From assembly GCA_937900755.1 (NCBI GenBank), contig CALCDN010000112.1:1-14498 (forward strand): a stretch of DNA of 14,498 bases. Direction: 5' to 3'. The notes under the pieces were generated by a model. That model did no database searches. It saw only the letters and a list, made by a program, of their open reading frames with translations, and was not told where the DNA came from. This document shows, piece by piece, positions 1-6,873 of the stretch. Each line of letters starts with the position of its first letter. Positions within the stretch are counted from its first letter, which is position 1. This stretch comes from an uncultured Acetobacter sp. (GTDB taxonomy: Bacteria > Pseudomonadota > Alphaproteobacteria > Acetobacterales > Acetobacteraceae). The translations under genes were made by a program, and so were the position numbers.

Positions 1-328
1 GTGGTCCCGTCTCGATCGAGATGACAACAGCGCTGCCATCCGGGCGACGGGAGCGTTCCGCCAGAGCGACAAAGCGCCTTGTGACCTCATTGCGCTCGGC
101 TTGAGTGGCGTGGCTTTTAAAGCGGAACAGAACCACATGCCGGATGATCCCCGGTTTGTAATCTGGTGCTGTAAAGCGAATATCACCAATGTTTTGCGCG
201 TCATTGCGGACCTGTTGCGCTATGGCCCCTGTAGGTGTGACCCTGACAGGGCTTGCCAGGGCCTGCGCGCAGGTGACGCATATCAGGGTTAAAAACCCGG
301 ATATGCGCAGATGTGTCTGACGTGTCAT
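1..328 (-). CDS. Secreted Dabb-domain (stress-responsive A/B barrel) protein, partial
   Basis: This minus-strand reading frame is open from an ATG at 328 to the left edge, giving 109 residues with the C-terminus missing. Residues 1-26 look like a Sec signal peptide: a basic start (MTRQTHLR), a hydrophobic core (GFLTLICVTC) and a small-residue cleavage region (AQALAS). From about residue 61 the motif IIRHVVLFRFK, followed by a polar helix (ATQAERNEVTRRFVALAERS) and a strand (SAVVISIETG), matches the start of the Dabb fold. Dabb proteins are small dimeric alpha/beta barrels, mostly cytoplasmic and mostly of unknown biochemistry, so an exported one is less usual. No strong Shine-Dalgarno precedes the ATG; an in-frame TTG lies two codons upstream. 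The gene begins 63 bp after the aldo-keto reductase on the same strand with no terminator visible between, so co-transcription is plausible. The family call is good; the function is unknown. Confidence 0.72.
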   Translation of the reverse strand, partial: MTRQTHLRISGFLTLICVTCAQALASPVRVTPTGAIAQQVRNDAQNIGDIRFTAPDYKPGIIRHVVLFRFKSHATQAERNEVTRRFVALAERSRRPDGSAVVISIETGP

Positions 329-391
329 GAACAATGAACCGCAGTTATGAATTAAGGGGCGGGTGGGGCTGCCTTTATCCTTTTATCCTGC

Positions 392-1438
392 TCAGGGAGC
401 AGGATTTGAGTGAACCTGATGAATGGCGTTTATTTTTGCTTCAAGTTCTGGAGAAATAACCAGGTCAAGGGACCCAAGGAGGGCCTCAAGCTGGGCAATG
501 CTTGTGGCGCCAATAATGTTTGATGTGACAAATGGCCTGCCTGTTACAAAGGCAACCGCAAGCTGGATCGGGTCCAGTCCTTCTTGTTGTGCCAGAGCAT
601 GGTACGCGCCAATGGCCTCATCCACGCCGGGTTTTTCATACCGCTGGCCACGGTTGAAAAGCGTGGTACGGGCACCCGCGGGCCTTGCCCCATTAAGATA
701 TTTCCCTGTCAGGTAGCCTTGCGCCAAGGGAGAGTAGGCAAGGAGCCCGACATGTTCACGCAGGGCCATTTCCGCCAGACCTATTTCAAACGTGCGGTTG
801 ATCAGGTTGTAGGCGTTCTGGATGGAAGCCACGCGTGGCAGCCCGGTTTTTGAGGCGGCCAAAAAACTGGCGACACCCCATGCGGTCTCGTTTGATAGAC
901 CGACATGACGAATTTTTCCCTCATTAACAAGGTCGCCCAGTACGCCCAGAGTTTCCTCAACGGGGACCGCGTCATCTTGTGGCAGGTTTTTGAATGTGGT
1001 GCCGCCTTCGCCAAACAGGCCTATCGTCCGGTCGGGCCAATGGAGTTGATAAAGGTCAATATAGTCCGTACCCAGGCGGCGCAGACTTCCCTCAAGGGCA
1101 TAGCGGATTTGGCGGGGGGTCAGCCGGGCTGGCTCTCCATCCGGCCGGTACCAGGGGGATGATGAACGCCCGACAACCTTGCTGGCAATAACCAGCCGGT
1201 CGCGGCCCCCACGGGCTTTAAGCCAGTTTCCAAGAATGGTTTCCGTGGCGCCGTATGTTTCCGCGCGAGGAGGAATGGAATAAAGCTCCGCCGTATCAAT
1301 AAAATTGATGCCCCGATCCAGCGCCAGATCAAGCTGGGCATGCCCTTCGGCCTGCGTGTTCTGTTGGCCAAATGTCATTGTGCCCAGGCAGAGTTCACTG
1401 ACCATGATGCCGGTACGACCAAGTTCGCGTTTGTTCAT
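392..1438 (-). CDS. NADP(H)-dependent aldo-keto reductase, Tas-like
   Basis: This 348-residue cytoplasmic oxidoreductase belongs to the aldo-keto reductase superfamily and would reduce aldehydes or ketones with NADPH. It aligns almost end to end, from memory, with the E. coli Tas protein (346 aa), sharing LGTMTFGQQN near the N-terminus, a PP-AET segment near residue 57, LTGKYLNGA-PAGAR, and the C-terminal HQV-PAP. The AKR catalytic tetrad is visible as D48, Y53, K87 and H133 (in INFIDTAELY, IASK and YQLHW). The LSNETA segment and the late NIIGAT segment fit the substrate/cofactor barrel strands. The ATG at 1438 gives the family's usual N-terminus, with only a weak AGG upstream. It is divergent from the polyol dehydrogenase and is followed by the Dabb gene. 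The true substrate cannot be told from sequence; the link to neighbouring polyol metabolism is inference. Confidence 0.9.
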   Translation of the reverse strand: MNKRELGRTGIMVSELCLGTMTFGQQNTQAEGHAQLDLALDRGINFIDTAELYSIPPRAETYGATETILGNWLKARGGRDRLVIASKVVGRSSSPWYRPDGEPARLTPRQIRYALEGSLRRLGTDYIDLYQLHWPDRTIGLFGEGGTTFKNLPQDDAVPVEETLGVLGDLVNEGKIRHVGLSNETAWGVASFLAASKTGLPRVASIQNAYNLINRTFEIGLAEMALREHVGLLAYSPLAQGYLTGKYLNGARPAGARTTLFNRGQRYEKPGVDEAIGAYHALAQQEGLDPIQLAVAFVTGRPFVTSNIIGATSIAQLEALLGSLDLVISPELEAKINAIHQVHSNPAP

Positions 1439-1537
1439 GTCTGCGGCCTGTTGAAATAAGGGTAAAAACTGAGTCTGTTATCATGGAAGGAAAACAGGTT
1501 TGAAACAAGAGGACCCGTTTTTGAAAAAGTTGATATG

Positions 1538-1567
1538 CTGAAAATGGAGCTGGACCATAAGTATAGT
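1538..1567 (+). promoter_or_regulatory. Candidate sigma-70 promoter for the polyol dehydrogenase
   Basis: In the AT-rich spacer between the divergent genes, CTGAAA at 1538-1543 and TATAGT at 1562-1567 form a -35/-10 pair with an 18-bp spacer. The -10 matches consensus at 5 of 6 positions and the -35 at 4 of 6. It would give a leader of about 80 nt. AT-rich DNA offers many such matches, so this is tentative. Confidence 0.3.
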
Positions 1568-1590
1568 AATATATAAATTCGGATATTGTA

Positions 1591-1602
1591 TTGAAATTTC
1601 AA
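1591..1602. promoter_or_regulatory. 12-bp perfect palindrome upstream of the polyol dehydrogenase (possible operator)
   Basis: TTGAAATTTCAA is a perfect palindrome in the spacer between the aldo-keto reductase and the polyol dehydrogenase, about 50 bp before the dehydrogenase start. Its position downstream of the best promoter match would suit repressor binding. TTGAAA could itself serve as a -35 box. No regulator gene lies in the window, so the operator role is inference. Confidence 0.3.
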
Positions 1603-1643
1603 GAGAAAACATTTACTGTTATCTGTGGTGTTATAAATATTTT

Positions 1644-1649
1644 GGAGGA
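1644..1649 (+). promoter_or_regulatory. Shine-Dalgarno that fixes the polyol dehydrogenase start
   Basis: GGAGGA lies 4 nt before the ATG at 1654. It decides for this start over an in-frame TTG at 1591, which has no ribosome binding site and would add 21 residues with no family counterpart. Confidence 0.8.
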
Positions 1650-1653
1650 ATTC

Positions 1654-3120
1654 ATGCTTACCCTTGAAAACATTGGCAAGGTCTCCTCTTCTGTGCATTT
1701 ACCTGATTATAACCCCCTGGATATTAAAGCCGGTATTGTTCATTTTGGCGTTGGCAATTTTTTTCGTGCGCATGAAGCACTCTACATTGATAAAATTCTC
1801 AAAGCGGAGCCAACATGGGGCATTATTGGAGTGGGGCTGACAGACAGTGACCACTCCCGCAAAAAAGCGGCCATGTTCAAAGCGCAGGACTGCCTTTATT
1901 CCCTGACCGAATGTGCTCCTGGAGGAGCGCGCACGGTGCGGGTTATCGCCGCGCTGCGCGACTACCTTCTGGCGGCACAAGACCCGCAAAAGGTTCTGGA
2001 GCATTTAAGCCACCCCGATATTCGGATCGTCTCCATGACCATAACAGAAGGGGGCTACAATATTAACGAGGTTACTGGCGCATTTGACCTTGATAACCAT
2101 GCCGTGCGCAGGGATTTGCAGAACCCTGAAAACCCGGCAACGATTTTTGGTTATGTCGTGGCCGCTCTGCGCCGCCGGCGCGATGCGGGTCTGAAGGCGT
2201 TTACCATTATGTCCTGTGACAACCTGCGGCATAATGGAGATGTCGCACGCAAGGCTTTTCTGGGCTTTGCACAGGCGCATGACCCCGAACTGGCGGAATG
2301 GATTGCACATAACGCCACCTTCCCCAACGCAATGGTAGACCGGATTACACCAACCGTTACCCCGGATTGCGCGCAACAGTTGAATACCGCCAGTGGACTG
2401 GAAGATGACCTGCCTGTCGTGGCGGAGGATTTTCACCAATGGGTGCTGGAAGACAGCTTTGCCGATGGACGCCCCGACCTGGCGCATGCAGGGGTGCAGT
2501 TTGTGAAAGATGTTACAGATTATGAGCACGTTAAAATTCGCATGCTCAACGCCTCTCACATCATGCTCAGCTTTCCGGCTATCCTGCTTGGGTATGCGCA
2601 CGTGGATCAGGCAGTCAAGGACCCGGCACTCAAACAGAACGTGGAAAATTTTTTAAACCGGGATGTCATTCCAACGCTCAAGGCACCCCCGGGGGTTGAC
2701 CTGCAAGAGTATATGCAAAGTGTTCTCAGCCGTTTTTCCAACCCCGCCATGGCGGACCAGACCCTGCGGATCGCCAGTGATGGATGCGCCAAAATTCAGG
2801 TCTTCTGGACCGAGACAGTGCGTAAGCTCCTGCTTGGCAACAAAGACTGTTCACGCATGGCGTTTGGCATGGCCGCTTATCTGGAAATGCTGCGAGGCGT
2901 CAATGCACTGGGGCAGACATACACAACGTCCGAACCAGCATACGCACAAGTGCCGGAGGCCCTTATCCATTCCGATGATTATGCGGCAGGGTTGAAACTG
3001 CCTGCATTTGACGCATGGCGGGACCTGGACAGTAGCGTGCTGGACCGGGAAGTTATTGAACTGCGCAAGATTATACGCTCCCAGGGCGTTCTGGCCGCTT
3101 TGGCAACATTGCCCGCCTGA
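1654..3120 (+). CDS. Long-chain polyol dehydrogenase (mannitol 2-dehydrogenase / L-sorbose reductase type)
   Basis: This 488-residue protein belongs to the polyol-specific long-chain dehydrogenase (mannitol dehydrogenase) family: cytoplasmic NAD(P)-dependent enzymes that interconvert a sugar alcohol and its ketose, for example mannitol/fructose or sorbitol/sorbose. The N-terminal Rossmann region is marked by VHFGVGNFFRAHEA at residues 29-42 and by MTITEGGYNIN at 128-138. The catalytic K-x4-N-x2-H motif is complete as K294, N299 and H302 (VKIRMLNASH). The length suits the family (about 485-495 aa). From memory it resembles the NADPH-dependent L-sorbose reductase of Gluconobacter more than E. 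coli fructuronate reductase, for example in RIVSMTITEGGYNIN, EDFHQWVLED and LRIASDGC. Mannitol, sorbitol, sorbose and fructose all remain possible substrates, and NAD versus NADP preference is not resolved. A strong Shine-Dalgarno precedes it. A polyol permease lies 1.9 kb downstream on the other strand. Confidence 0.92.
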   Translation: MLTLENIGKVSSSVHLPDYNPLDIKAGIVHFGVGNFFRAHEALYIDKILKAEPTWGIIGVGLTDSDHSRKKAAMFKAQDCLYSLTECAPGGARTVRVIAALRDYLLAAQDPQKVLEHLSHPDIRIVSMTITEGGYNINEVTGAFDLDNHAVRRDLQNPENPATIFGYVVAALRRRRDAGLKAFTIMSCDNLRHNGDVARKAFLGFAQAHDPELAEWIAHNATFPNAMVDRITPTVTPDCAQQLNTASGLEDDLPVVAEDFHQWVLEDSFADGRPDLAHAGVQFVKDVTDYEHVKIRMLNASHIMLSFPAILLGYAHVDQAVKDPALKQNVENFLNRDVIPTLKAPPGVDLQEYMQSVLSRFSNPAMADQTLRIASDGCAKIQVFWTETVRKLLLGNKDCSRMAFGMAAYLEMLRGVNALGQTYTTSEPAYAQVPEALIHSDDYAAGLKLPAFDAWRDLDSSVLDREVIELRKIIRSQGVLAALATLPA

Positions 3121-3176
3121 AAAGCGCAACCCTGTCTGGCGTTCCGTGGAGCACGTCACACAGCACCACGTTCGCG

Positions 3177-3200
3177 TGACAGTGCGGAACCGTGCTGTCA
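3177..3200 (+). repeat. Inverted repeat after the polyol dehydrogenase
   Basis: TGACAG and CTGTCA flank TG-CGG-AA-CCG-TG, making a 24-bp near-palindrome 56 bp after the dehydrogenase stop. In RNA it can fold as a stem continued by two G-U pairs. No T tract follows, so it is not a classic intrinsic terminator. It could be an mRNA 3' end structure or a protein-binding site. Confidence 0.4.
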
Positions 3201-3286
3201 GCCTACCGTTGGGGTAGAAAGGGCATCTGATGTTCAAAGCCACGGCCCCAATGGCCTTGAGCCGTTCATAACCGATAACACTGTGT

Positions 3287-3308
3287 CTTTGCCGTGTGTG
3301 CGGCAAAG
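3287..3308 (+). repeat. Hairpin in the fumC upstream region
   Basis: CTTTGCCG at 3287-3294 and CGGCAAAG at 3301-3308 form a perfect 8-bp stem with a 6-nt loop (TGTGTG), about 90 bp before the fumC start. There is no T run after it. It may structure the fumC leader or bind a regulator; no known riboswitch is recognised in the 279-bp gap, which otherwise holds no gene I can support. Confidence 0.4.
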
Positions 3309-3399
3309 CATGGCGGTCGGTTGTGCTGGCTTGGGGTGAGGCATGCCTGTGGCAATGTGAGTGCCCCATGTGGGCGCGTTTGCAACCGGAGAAAAGAAC

Positions 3400-4845
3400 A
3401 TGACGGCACCGTATAGCCTACGGGATGTGGGCATTGGCATAGATGCCACGGGTGTGCGCAACGAAAGTGATTCAATGGGTGCAATAGATGTACCCGCCAA
3501 TCACTACTGGGGCGCTCAGACACAGCGCAGTCTGGTGCATTTTTCCATTGGGCGAGACCATATGCCCATTGAACTCTGCCGCGCCTACGGAATAGTCAAA
3601 AAAGCGGCGGCACAGGTTAACCTGGCGGACAAGCGCCTGCCAAACTGGAAAGCCGCAGCCATTATTCAGGCTGCGGATGAAGTGAGCACTGGCCTGCTGG
3701 ATGCTGAATTTCCGCTTTTTGTCTGGCAAACGGGGTCAGGCACACAAACCAATATGAATGTGAACGAGGTTATTGCGAACCGGGCCATTCAGTTACTGGG
3801 TGGACAGATCGGCTCCAAAACACCCGTGCACCCCAATGATGACGTGAACATGGGCCAATCCAGCAATGATTCATTTCCTACCGTCATGCATGTCGTGACA
3901 CTGCTGGAAATTGAAAAAACGCTTGTTCCCCAGGTTGAAGCACTCATCAGTTGTATTCGCGCCAAAGCGCACATGTGGAACGCCGTGGTCAAAATGGGCA
4001 GAACGCATCTGCAGGATGCCGTGCCACTTACGGTGGGGCAGGAGTGGTCCGGCTGGGGGCAGCAGCTTGAAAACGCATTGGATGGCCTGCTCTCCGCCAG
4101 AGCGGGCCTGATGGAACTGGCAGCCGGGGGCACGGCCGTTGGCACAGGCCTGAACGCGCCCAAGGGCTTTGGCAAAGCCATTGCCGAACATATTGCTGTC
4201 CTTACCGGTGTATCTTTTGTTACCGCGCCCAATAAATTTGCAGCACTTGGGGGGCTGGACGCCATGGTGCGAGCATCGGCAGGGTTGCGTGGGCTTGCGG
4301 TAACCTTGATGAAAATCGCCAACGACATGCGATGGCTCGGGTCCGGGCCACGTTGCGGGCTGGCGGAACTTAACCTGCCGGAAAACGAACCCGGTTCATC
4401 CATCATGCCCGGCAAGGTCAACCCCACGCAGTGCGAAGCCCTGATCATGATAGCAACACAGGTGCTGGGGAATGATGCAACGGTCGCGTTCGCGGGCGCG
4501 CAAGGTAATTTTGAGCTGAATGTCATGCGGCCTGTCATTGCGGCCAATGTTTTGCATGCCATACGTATTCTGGCGGATGGGTGTCGGAATTTCAGGCAGT
4601 TTTCGGTTGAGGGAACCACGCTGAACGAGCAGAAGATCAGGCACTACGTGGAGGTGTCTGTCATGCTGGTAACGGCCCTTAGCCCGGTTATCGGGTATGA
4701 TAAGGCCTCCGCCATTGCCCACCGCGCCATGGAGCGGAATGAAACGCTCAGAGAGGCCGCTTTGGCGTCTGGTGTCAGTGCCGCCGTTTTTGATAGCACT
4801 GTGGACCCGCGCCAAATGGTCGGGGAGGGGCTGGCAGGCGCATGA
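3400..4845 (+). CDS. fumC: Class II fumarate hydratase
   Basis: This 481-residue protein catalyses reversible hydration of fumarate to L-malate in the TCA cycle, as an oxygen-stable, iron-free homotetramer. The family signature GSSIMPGKVNP is at residues 332-342, containing the catalytic serine S333 (E. coli S318) plus K339 and N341. Other active-site blocks are WQTGSGTQTNMN (109-120), SSND (154-157) and GRTHLQDAVPL (200-210, catalytic-pair histidine H203). SDSMG-VPA-YWGAQTQRS at the N-terminus is typical. The ATG at 3400 is preceded by GGAG at suitable spacing (8 nt); an upstream in-frame GTG at 3361 is rejected because it lacks a ribosome site and adds unrelated residues. It is about 20 residues longer than E. 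coli FumC, mostly at the N-terminus. It sits between polyol genes but is a normal central-metabolism enzyme. Aspartase shares the fold, but the residues here favour fumarase. Confidence 0.95.
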   Translation: MTAPYSLRDVGIGIDATGVRNESDSMGAIDVPANHYWGAQTQRSLVHFSIGRDHMPIELCRAYGIVKKAAAQVNLADKRLPNWKAAAIIQAADEVSTGLLDAEFPLFVWQTGSGTQTNMNVNEVIANRAIQLLGGQIGSKTPVHPNDDVNMGQSSNDSFPTVMHVVTLLEIEKTLVPQVEALISCIRAKAHMWNAVVKMGRTHLQDAVPLTVGQEWSGWGQQLENALDGLLSARAGLMELAAGGTAVGTGLNAPKGFGKAIAEHIAVLTGVSFVTAPNKFAALGGLDAMVRASAGLRGLAVTLMKIANDMRWLGSGPRCGLAELNLPENEPGSSIMPGKVNPTQCEALIMIATQVLGNDATVAFAGAQGNFELNVMRPVIAANVLHAIRILADGCRNFRQFSVEGTTLNEQKIRHYVEVSVMLVTALSPVIGYDKASAIAHRAMERNETLREAALASGVSAAVFDSTVDPRQMVGEGLAGA

Positions 4846-4970
4846 GGCCGAAGACAAGACCCATGGGCCAAAACGTGTTTTTTTTCCAAGTCACCAGGAC
4901 TTGATACAAATCATTGCTCTGTGATGTGGTGTGGGAGCAACCTCACACATAACTTCTTGGCGGAAGGGGA

Positions 4971-5002
4971 AAAGGGAGGCACTTGTGCCTCCCTTTCTTT
5001 TT
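4971..5002 (+). terminator. Intrinsic terminator between convergent fumC and the MFS gene
   Basis: AAAGGGAGGCAC (4971-4982) pairs perfectly with GTGCCTCCCTTT (4985-4996) around a tiny loop, followed by CTTTTT. It lies 125 bp after fumC and 28 bp before the stop of the opposing MFS gene. It is a strong plus-strand terminator and may work weakly for the minus strand, where TCCCCTTCC follows the stem. Confidence 0.85.
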
Positions 5003-5029
5003 ATCTCTGGGCAGGCAATCCGCCCATGC

Positions 5030-6373
5030 TCAGGCCGTTTGCTGGACGGTATGGAAATCCGCGGCCTTGGGCTGCTTCTTCTTTTTTTCCAGCATTTCGG
5101 TATGTCTATGCGCTTCGGGCGAAATACGCAGGCAGAGGGTAAGAATTCCCGCAACCAGATACAGCCCGGAAAAACTCCAGATCACACCTTCCAGGCCCAT
5201 ACCCAGCCAGGACTCACAAATACTGACTACGGCAGGCCCTACCCATGTGCTTGCCCCAGCCCCCAAACCCAGAATGGAAAGAGCCGCGGCTTTTTCCTTG
5301 GGGCAGATCAGGGGCATCAGGCCGGACATGGGTACGAAGGCAGCAACGGTACCGCCGTAAACAAAGCCCGCAATTGCCGCCAGCGTAAAATTGCCCGGAT
5401 ACCAGAGCGGCACATAGTAAAAGAGGGGAATGGTCACACAGCAGCCAACGCAGCCGCCAATGGCAATGACAAAACGGTGGCCAAGCTTGTCCGCCAGCAT
5501 GCCCGCGGCAAGATTGAACAGAATGTTACCAAGAAAGATAAGGGATAGCAGGTCAAGCCACTGGGATTGGGAAAAATGAAGCTGGTCCACAAAAAAAGCG
5601 GGCATAATCGCCAAAAACGCATATTCGGATGACGTATTGACGGTTCGGATAATACCGGACACCAGCGTTTTTGGTTCACGCCACATAATGCTGATGGACC
5701 CGAAAAAAACCTGCTTTTTGTCCGCATTGGCCCTAACCAGCGGTTTGGACCCAATAGGCTCGCGCACAAAGAACAGGGCAATCAGCCCACCAATAATAAC
5801 CAGACCCAAGGAGCACCAGAAGGTCGCCAGTTCACCAATATAGGGAATGGTATAGCGTGCGAACTGCGACCCCAGGGTTGGCAACCCGGCGGAAAAGGAA
5901 AACCAGAACCAGCCTGCGGCTGAACCAAGCATCCGTGCAGGTGTGGCGGCAGCAATCCAGACCAGAAAACCATAGGCGAACAGTGGGTAGGCAAAACCAC
6001 GCAGGGTGTAGAACAGCAATGTCATGGACAGATTGTCCGGCCCCAGCCCAAGGGACAGAAACCCCACTTCCAGCACGGCCCAGAGCAGCAACCCCGCCCA
6101 CATGGTACGCCTTGGCCCATACAGATCGGATAATGGTCCGGCCAGCCATGCGGACAGCATGACGGTCACGCCATATGTTGTAAACATGAGGTTTACATCA
6201 CCCTGGCTATGCCCATGATGCAGCATGTATGTGTCCAGGTATCCGGCTTCCACGCCATCGCCGACCATGAACAGGAGCAGGCCGACAAAACCGAAAAAGA
6301 GGGGTTGGGGAATACCCAAAAAGGCGGCGAGGCCACGCGGTTGCGTGGATGACTGAGGGCTGGTCTCTGGCAA
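5030..6373 (-). CDS. MFS transporter, polyol permease type (DalT/RbtT-like)
   Basis: This 447-residue inner-membrane protein has about 12 hydrophobic segments, as in the major facilitator superfamily. The MFS inter-helix motif is seen as GPLSDLYGPRR at roughly residues 79-89, with a second copy, GMLADKLGHRF, in the C-terminal half. The segments LLFMVGDGVEAGYLD near residue 35 and YTLRGFAYPLFAYGFLVW near residue 130 resemble, from memory, the ribitol and D-arabinitol proton symporters of Klebsiella (RbtT, DalT). The likely role is proton-coupled uptake of a sugar alcohol. The start is a TTG, supported by AAGGAG 9 nt upstream; the product has a short Ser/Gln-rich cytoplasmic N-terminus and a Lys-rich C-terminus (EKKKKQPK). 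It converges on fumC and sits near a polyol dehydrogenase, which agrees with a polyol substrate. The exact sugar alcohol cannot be told. Confidence 0.85.
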   Translation of the reverse strand: MPETSPQSSTQPRGLAAFLGIPQPLFFGFVGLLLFMVGDGVEAGYLDTYMLHHGHSQGDVNLMFTTYGVTVMLSAWLAGPLSDLYGPRRTMWAGLLLWAVLEVGFLSLGLGPDNLSMTLLFYTLRGFAYPLFAYGFLVWIAAATPARMLGSAAGWFWFSFSAGLPTLGSQFARYTIPYIGELATFWCSLGLVIIGGLIALFFVREPIGSKPLVRANADKKQVFFGSISIMWREPKTLVSGIIRTVNTSSEYAFLAIMPAFFVDQLHFSQSQWLDLLSLIFLGNILFNLAAGMLADKLGHRFVIAIGGCVGCCVTIPLFYYVPLWYPGNFTLAAIAGFVYGGTVAAFVPMSGLMPLICPKEKAAALSILGLGAGASTWVGPAVVSICESWLGMGLEGVIWSFSGLYLVAGILTLCLRISPEAHRHTEMLEKKKKQPKAADFHTVQQTA

Positions 6374-6381
6374 GACGCTCT

Positions 6382-6387
6382 CTCCTT
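6382..6387 (-). promoter_or_regulatory. Shine-Dalgarno supporting the TTG start of the MFS gene
   Basis: On the minus strand AAGGAG precedes the TTG at 6373 with ordinary spacing. No ATG or GTG near it is as well placed, so the rare initiation codon is credible and may lower translation. Confidence 0.65.
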
Positions 6388-6436
6388 ATGTAATTTTTGC
6401 AGCCTGCTGGCACAAACAAAGCCCTAAGGAGCAAGG

Positions 6437-6460
6437 GATGCAGGCATGCGTGATGCAGGC
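6437..6460. repeat. 9-bp direct repeat in the MFS leader
   Basis: GATGCAGGC occurs at 6437-6445 and again at 6452-6460, 15 bp start to start, with GCATGC between. It lies about 65-90 nt before the permease start, within the predicted leader. Direct repeats at such spacing can be regulator sites, but 9 bp may also be chance. Confidence 0.35.
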
Positions 6461-6481
6461 CCGGAATACACATCACGGGCC
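6458..6481 (-). repeat. GC-rich hairpin in the MFS leader
   Basis: GGCCCG (6458-6463) and CGGGCC (6476-6481) make a 6-bp GC-only stem with a 12-nt loop in the predicted untranslated leader of the permease. It overlaps the second copy of the direct repeat. No T tract follows, so it is not a terminator. Confidence 0.35.
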
Positions 6482-6553
6482 GTTAAGATACGAGCACGAA
6501 AACAGGATCGCGCATCACGAAAAGAAAAGCACAAAATGTTGCGCTTGCAGTAT

Positions 6554-6582
6554 TTTATAGACATAAATTGGAATCAATTCAA
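6554..6582 (-). promoter_or_regulatory. Candidate sigma-70 promoter for the MFS permease
   Basis: On the minus strand TTGAAT (6577-6582) and TATAAA (6554-6559) are separated by exactly 17 bp, a good sigma-70 arrangement. Transcription would start near 6547, leaving a leader of about 170 nt before the TTG start. The DNA around is AT-rich, so chance matches are possible. Confidence 0.5.
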
Positions 6583-6589
6583 GATATTT

Positions 6590-6873
6590 TTTATAAATAT
6601 ACTTTTTAAAATAAAATATAGTCTTAAATAATTGGATTTTTATATTTGTATTATTGTCAGAATAGAGTTTGTATTGTTCTGATATTTATTTATTCACATG
6701 CAAACTAATTTTGTTCGCTACTTGAATGTTTTTTTTCGGGGCGCATTTTTAATCAGACCGATCACGAGAGCAGGGTAAATGCATGGCACAAAATTCAAAT
6801 ATAACTTCATATCTTGAATTGAGTGTTGTTTAAAAATAATCAATGAACAAGTAATGACTGATGTTTACTGTGT
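6590..6873. other. AT-rich gene-free spacer
   Basis: This is the larger part of the 500-bp gap between the permease and the TPR-glycosyltransferase gene, both on the minus strand. It is far richer in A and T than the flanking coding DNA, with runs such as TTTTTTT and AAAATAAAATATA. I see no open frame with a ribosome site and protein-like composition, no tRNA and no clear terminator for the gene ending at 6874. It may hold upstream promoter elements or bind a nucleoid protein, or be a decayed insertion. Confidence 0.5.

Noticed and set aside
3361..3399. Upstream GTG start for fumC
   Set aside because: It adds 13 residues without family counterpart and has no ribosome site, whereas the ATG at 3400 has GGAG at good spacing.
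3789..4619. 276-codon open frame on the minus strand opposite fumC
   Set aside because: It lies wholly inside fumC, whose catalytic motifs are complete. The antisense product is rich in Ser/Pro/Ala with no recognisable domain, as expected of a shadow frame.
4931..5548. 205-codon open frame on the plus strand running into the permease gene
   Set aside because: It runs through the terminator hairpin and then antisense to the permease. Its product is hydrophilic, low in complexity and lacks any motif.
6446..6631. 61-codon plus-strand frame in the spacer upstream of the permease
   Set aside because: Its second half is Ile/Phe/Lys/Asn-rich simply because the DNA is AT-rich. There is no ribosome site or family resemblance, and it runs opposite the predicted permease promoter.
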